Positions 15,034-17,334 of a stretch of DNA of 17,334 nucleotides are shown here, piece by piece. The DNA is taken from contig JAZUJB010000011.1 of NCBI GenBank assembly GCA_045642545.1, positions 1 through 17,334 on the forward strand, given 5' to 3'. This stretch comes from F23-B02 sp045642545 (lineage in GTDB: Bacteria > Bacillota > Clostridia > Oscillospirales > Oscillospiraceae). Each line of letters opens with the position of its first letter. Within the stretch, counting starts at the first letter, position 1. The position numbers were made by a program, and so were the translations under genes. The notes beneath the pieces were generated by a model. It was not told where the DNA came from, made no database searches, and saw only the letters and a program-made list of their open reading frames with translations.

Positions 15034-15143
15034 ATCTTCTTCCATCCAGACTATAACTGTCGGTCCCGGAATTGCACCGGGTCATGCCTTTCGGCTCGCG
15101 GACTTTACCGCCGGTCGGGTATCTCACCCTGCCCTGAAGATAT
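15034..15143 (-). ncRNA. FMN riboswitch (RFN element)
   Basis: Reading the minus strand, the region carries the conserved RFN blocks in order: ATCTTCAGGGCAGGGTG, the GACCGGCGGTAAAGTCCGCG junction, TTCCGGGACCGACAG, and TAGTCTGGATGGAAGAAGA. P1 forms between ATATCTTC (15143-15136) and GAAGATGT near 15039-15032. FMN binding is expected to hold P1 closed, freeing the downstream terminator and shutting off ribU. All core elements are intact. Confidence 0.97.
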
Positions 15144-15166
15144 ATCGTTTATTCGGTTGTGCTTTT

Positions 15167-15194
15167 ATTATAATCCGTATGCGTTAAATGTCAA
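15167..15194 (-). promoter_or_regulatory. Promoter of the FMN riboswitch-ribU transcript
   Basis: On the minus strand, consensus TTGACA (15194-15189), a 16-base spacer and consensus TATAAT (15172-15167). Transcription should start near 15160, about 17 bases before the aptamer. Confidence 0.8.
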
Positions 15195-15201
15195 TAGTCC
15201 T

Positions 15202-15230
15202 TTGACTTTTGCAGGCTTATGGCATACAAT
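15202..15230 (+). promoter_or_regulatory. Promoter of the SLOG-family gene
   Basis: TTGACT (15202-15207), a 17-base spacer and TACAAT (15225-15230). The -35 box is 7 bases from the divergent ribU -35. Confidence 0.68.
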
Positions 15231-15254
15231 ACCTGCATGGAAAGAAGGTGCAAT

Positions 15255-15758
15255 ATGGCTGATTTCGGCAAAAGCTGCTGCTTTACCGGTCACAGACCGC
15301 AAAAGCTGCCGTGGAAATACGATGAAAACGATATACGCTGCATTGAGTTCAAGGAAAATCTGAGCGCAGTTATCAATGCGGTTTACGAATCGGGCATTAC
15401 GCACTTTATCTGCGGTATGGCGCTCGGCTGCGATATGTACTGTGCCGAGGCCGTAATTGAGCTTAAAAAGCAGCACCCCGACATTACGCTCGAGGCCGCA
15501 GTGCCGTATGACGGGCAGGAGTCTAAGTGGGCTGAAGTAAGCCGCAGGCGATACCGCAGCATACTTATGCACTGCGACAAGACAACTCTCATTCAGGATA
15601 CCTACACTCCGGGCTGCATGATGCGTCGCAACAGATACATGGTTGACTCGGCAAATGTTCTTATCGCCTGCTATGACGGAAAATCCGGCGGCACATGGAA
15701 CACAATAGAATACGCAATGAAGCTTGACAAGGAAGTAATTCAGCTTCCGATAGAGTAA
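15255..15758 (+). CDS. SLOG family protein (DUF1273, YpsA-like)
   Basis: Small cytoplasmic Rossmann-type protein of 167 residues. Recognisable features are the N-terminal FTGHRPQKLPW (10-20), the glycine-containing loop GMALGCD (54-60), Arg/Tyr-rich RRRYRSIL (97-104), and DGKSGGTW (141-148), which together mark the DUF1273 branch of the SLOG superfamily. SLOG proteins are thought to bind or process nucleotides or nucleotide-derived ligands; the Bacillus relative YpsA is linked to cell division, but no enzyme activity is established that I can rely on. AGAAGG with 6-8 bases spacing fits the ATG at 15255; upstream in-frame ATGs lie inside the promoter. It is a single-gene unit between its own promoter and the terminator at 15757-15786. 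Confidence 0.9.
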   Translation: MADFGKSCCFTGHRPQKLPWKYDENDIRCIEFKENLSAVINAVYESGITHFICGMALGCDMYCAEAVIELKKQHPDITLEAAVPYDGQESKWAEVSRRRYRSILMHCDKTTLIQDTYTPGCMMRRNRYMVDSANVLIACYDGKSGGTWNTIEYAMKLDKEVIQLPIE

Positions 15759-15786
15759 AAAGCAAGGGTAACCCCCTTGCTTTTTT
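15757..15786. terminator. Bidirectional terminator between the SLOG and HAD genes
   Basis: AAAAAGCAAGGG (15757-15768) pairs with CCCTTGCTTTTT (15774-15785) around a 5-base loop, with T-runs in both directions. The stem overlaps the stop codons of both convergent genes. Confidence 0.9.
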
Positions 15787-16426
15787 ATTTCATAAGATAT
15801 TCATACAGGTCCTCGGCATTTTCTGCAACATAAACCGCGCCATGCTCTTCAAGCTCGTTTTCCTCAGCGTAGCCGAAGCGCACGCCGATACACTCAACAC
15901 CGCACCTTTTCGCGCCGATGACATCGTATTTTCTGTCACCGACCATAATTGCCATATCTGCAGTTATGCCAAACTGCTCGAGGACATACTCGATGACCTC
16001 CCACTTCTGACTGCGAGTTCCGTCAAACTCCGCGCCGCAGATAATGTCAAAGTCCTCAAGCATACCGTTCTGCTTGAGAATTTGCTCGGTAAAGTATCGG
16101 GGCTTGCTTGTTGCAATTGCAAGCTTTTTACCGTTTGCGCGCAGCCTCAGCATTAGCTCGTGCATACCCTCGAAAGGCTTGCACTCAGACCAGCCGATGG
16201 GCTTATATCTCTCGCGATATAGGTCTACAGCCTTCAACGCATCTGCCTCGCTCATTCCGTATTTGAGTGAAAACATTTCCGTGAGCGGAGGTCCTGCAAA
16301 GCACATGAGCTCATCAAGCTCGGCCTCAATACCCATCTTATTGAGCGCGTACTGAACGCACTTTGTTATACCCTCGGCGGTATCGAATACCGTGCCGTCA
16401 AAGTCAAATAATATGTAGTCTTTCAT
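15785..16426 (-). CDS. HAD phosphatase, Gph / 5'-nucleotidase-like
   Basis: Soluble HAD-superfamily hydrolase of 213 residues with a C1 helical cap (about 16-85). Motif I DFDGT gives nucleophile Asp8 and acid Asp10, motif II Thr106/Ser107 in IATSKP, motif III Lys141 in SQKW, and motif IV GDRKYD (Asp164, Asp168). Cap residues AGPPLTEMF resemble the GPPL motif of the phosphoglycolate phosphatase / 5'-nucleotidase group of Firmicutes. Its likely role is removing phosphate from small metabolites or nucleotides; the exact substrate cannot be read. AGGGG sits 8 bases before the ATG at 16426. It has its own promoter and converges on the SLOG gene. Confidence 0.92.
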   Translation of the reverse strand: MKDYILFDFDGTVFDTAEGITKCVQYALNKMGIEAELDELMCFAGPPLTEMFSLKYGMSEADALKAVDLYRERYKPIGWSECKPFEGMHELMLRLRANGKKLAIATSKPRYFTEQILKQNGMLEDFDIICGAEFDGTRSQKWEVIEYVLEQFGITADMAIMVGDRKYDVIGAKRCGVECIGVRFGYAEENELEEHGAVYVAENAEDLYEYLMK

Positions 16427-16447
16427 AGCTTCATCCCCTTAAATTTA

Positions 16448-16476
16448 ATACTATCATTGCCGCACTCCCTTGTCAA
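16448..16476 (-). promoter_or_regulatory. Promoter of the Gph-like HAD gene
   Basis: On the minus strand, consensus TTGACA (16476-16471), a 17-base spacer and TAGTAT (16453-16448), about 22 bases before the ATG. Confidence 0.7.
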
Positions 16477-16509
16477 TTGAAGCATAAAATGCAAGGGTGA
16501 GGTGGTTTT

Positions 16510-17334
16510 ATGAATGTTAAGTTTTTTCTCGGCGCAAACTCGGGCGAAGGCTTTTATTCGCTATACGACGATTTTGCGCACTCAGACAGTGATTTTCTCT
16601 ATCTTATCAAGGGCGGTCCCGGCTGCGGAAAATCAAGCTTTATGAAAAAAATCGGCTCAAGGGCCGAAGCCCTCGGCTATGATGTTGAGTATATTCTCTG
16701 CTCGGGTGACCCTGAATCGTTGGACGGGGTATACATTCCTGCACTGAACATAGGCTTTGCAGACGCAACAGCGCCGCACATAATTGAGCCTGAGCTGTTC
16801 GGATATAACAGTTGTTATGTTAACTTAGGAAAATTCTGTTCAAGAGCAGAAAACGAAAAAATTGCAGAGTATGCGAAGCTATACAAGCAGATGTATTCTT
16901 CTGCATACAAATATTTAGGCGCCGCCACAAGCATCAAAAAAGTTCAGATTCCACAGCTAATTAGTGAAAAAGAACTGAAAACTTCCAAAAGGCGTGCACA
17001 AAGCGCTCTAAGGAGAGAATTGGGCGAGCTGCGCTGCTCGATAAAGAGCGGTAGCACCGAAAGGCGCTTTATCCGTGGCATAGGCTGTGTTGGCGAGCTT
17101 GCTCTTGTAGACAGTGTCAAGACATTATGTAAACGAATATATTCGATTGATGACCGCTTCGGTCTTGCGCAGATATATCTGTCCGAGGTTGCGGAATGCG
17201 CTGCCAGGCGCGGTGAAAAGGCTATCCTCTGCCCTGACCCGCTATGCACCGATGAGCTTGACGCAGTGCTGCTGCCGGAGTACAGCCTGGGATTTGTTGC
17301 CGCATCCGCAGTGCCGATTAAAAATCCGTGGCGG
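16510..17334 (+). CDS. P-loop ATPase of unknown function (PRK06851-like), 3' end beyond window
   Basis: The frame is open from ATG 16510 to the window edge: 275 codons without a stop. A GAGGTGG ribosome site (16499-16505) lies 4 bases upstream. The protein has Walker A GGPGCGKS (35-42), then CSGDPESLDGVYIP (64-77) and DATAPHIIEP (85-94), a set I recognise from an uncharacterised clostridial ATP-binding family (PRK06851 type) of about 350-390 residues; about 100 residues are therefore missing. Residues 240-257 (CPDPLCTDELDAVLLPEY) echo the CSGDP..LD..YIP block, which indicates a duplicated domain. At the place where the second P-loop is expected (about 211-220, IYSIDDRFGL) the GKS is absent, so only the first half should bind nucleotide. 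The gene diverges from the HAD phosphatase gene; I see no convincing promoter for it. Function is unknown. Confidence 0.85.
   Translation, partial: MNVKFFLGANSGEGFYSLYDDFAHSDSDFLYLIKGGPGCGKSSFMKKIGSRAEALGYDVEYILCSGDPESLDGVYIPALNIGFADATAPHIIEPELFGYNSCYVNLGKFCSRAENEKIAEYAKLYKQMYSSAYKYLGAATSIKKVQIPQLISEKELKTSKRRAQSALRRELGELRCSIKSGSTERRFIRGIGCVGELALVDSVKTLCKRIYSIDDRFGLAQIYLSEVAECAARRGEKAILCPDPLCTDELDAVLLPEYSLGFVAASAVPIKNPWR

Noticed and set aside
1..17334. CRISPR arrays, tRNA/rRNA genes, insertion sequences, defence islands
   Set aside because: I saw no regular spaced repeats, tRNA-like cloverleaf ends, transposase motifs or target-site duplications on either strand.

Overview
The window looks like a chromosomal piece of a low-to-mid GC Gram-positive anaerobe, most likely an intestinal Clostridia of the Oscillospiraceae/Ruminococcaceae kind. 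The grounds are strong AGGAGG-type ribosome sites, sigma-A style TTGACA/TATAAT promoters, a membrane pyrophosphatase, a SpoVB-type flippase, an ECF riboflavin transporter under an FMN riboswitch, and clostridial-type proteins of unknown function. This placement is inferred from gene content only. I see no rRNA, tRNA, CRISPR array, insertion sequence, integrase or phage structural gene. Gene density is high and the region reads as ordinary core or near-core chromosome.

Left part (25-5225, minus strand): one operon, transcribed right to left from a promoter near 5225. It holds a PlsC-like acyltransferase, two ABC exporter half-transporters that by their motifs form a heterodimer with one degenerate ATP site, and a FabG-like short-chain reductase. 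The genes overlap or lie a few bases apart. A 410-base AT-rich spacer (5162-5571) carries the divergent promoters for this operon and for hppA, plus a 41-base hyphenated palindrome.

Middle (5572-9832): hppA encodes a membrane pyrophosphatase with residues of the K+-dependent, Na+-pumping type and strongly biased codons; it ends at its own terminator. Next is a secreted coiled-coil/M23 (LytM) cell-wall endopeptidase with a hairpin-rich leader. A two-way terminator separates it from a convergent HTH/S24 (LexA-like, self-cleaving) regulator.

Metal operon (9918-12832): divergent from the S24 regulator is arsR-cadA-HAD. An SmtB/CadC-type metal sensor, a Zn/Cd/Pb P-type ATPase with a His-rich tail instead of a CXXC metal-binding domain, and a translationally coupled HAD-IB phosphatase with a hydrophobic cap segment end at a strong terminator. 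The sensor's probable operator overlaps its transcription start.

Right part (12902-17334): a SpoVB/MATE-like flippase converges on and overlaps ribU, an ECF substrate-binding protein controlled by a complete FMN riboswitch whose P1, antiterminator and terminator strands can be read from the sequence. Divergent from ribU is a SLOG (DUF1273, YpsA-like) protein. It shares a two-way terminator with a convergent Gph-like HAD phosphatase. Divergent from that is the first 275 codons of a clostridial P-loop ATPase that runs off the right edge; its second, duplicated half seems to have lost the P-loop lysine.

I do not see a clearly new multi-gene defence or biosynthetic system. The observations most worth following are the P-loop protein at the right edge, the S24/arsR divergent control region, the metal operon with its coupled phosphatase, and the lipid-enzyme/ABC-exporter operon.
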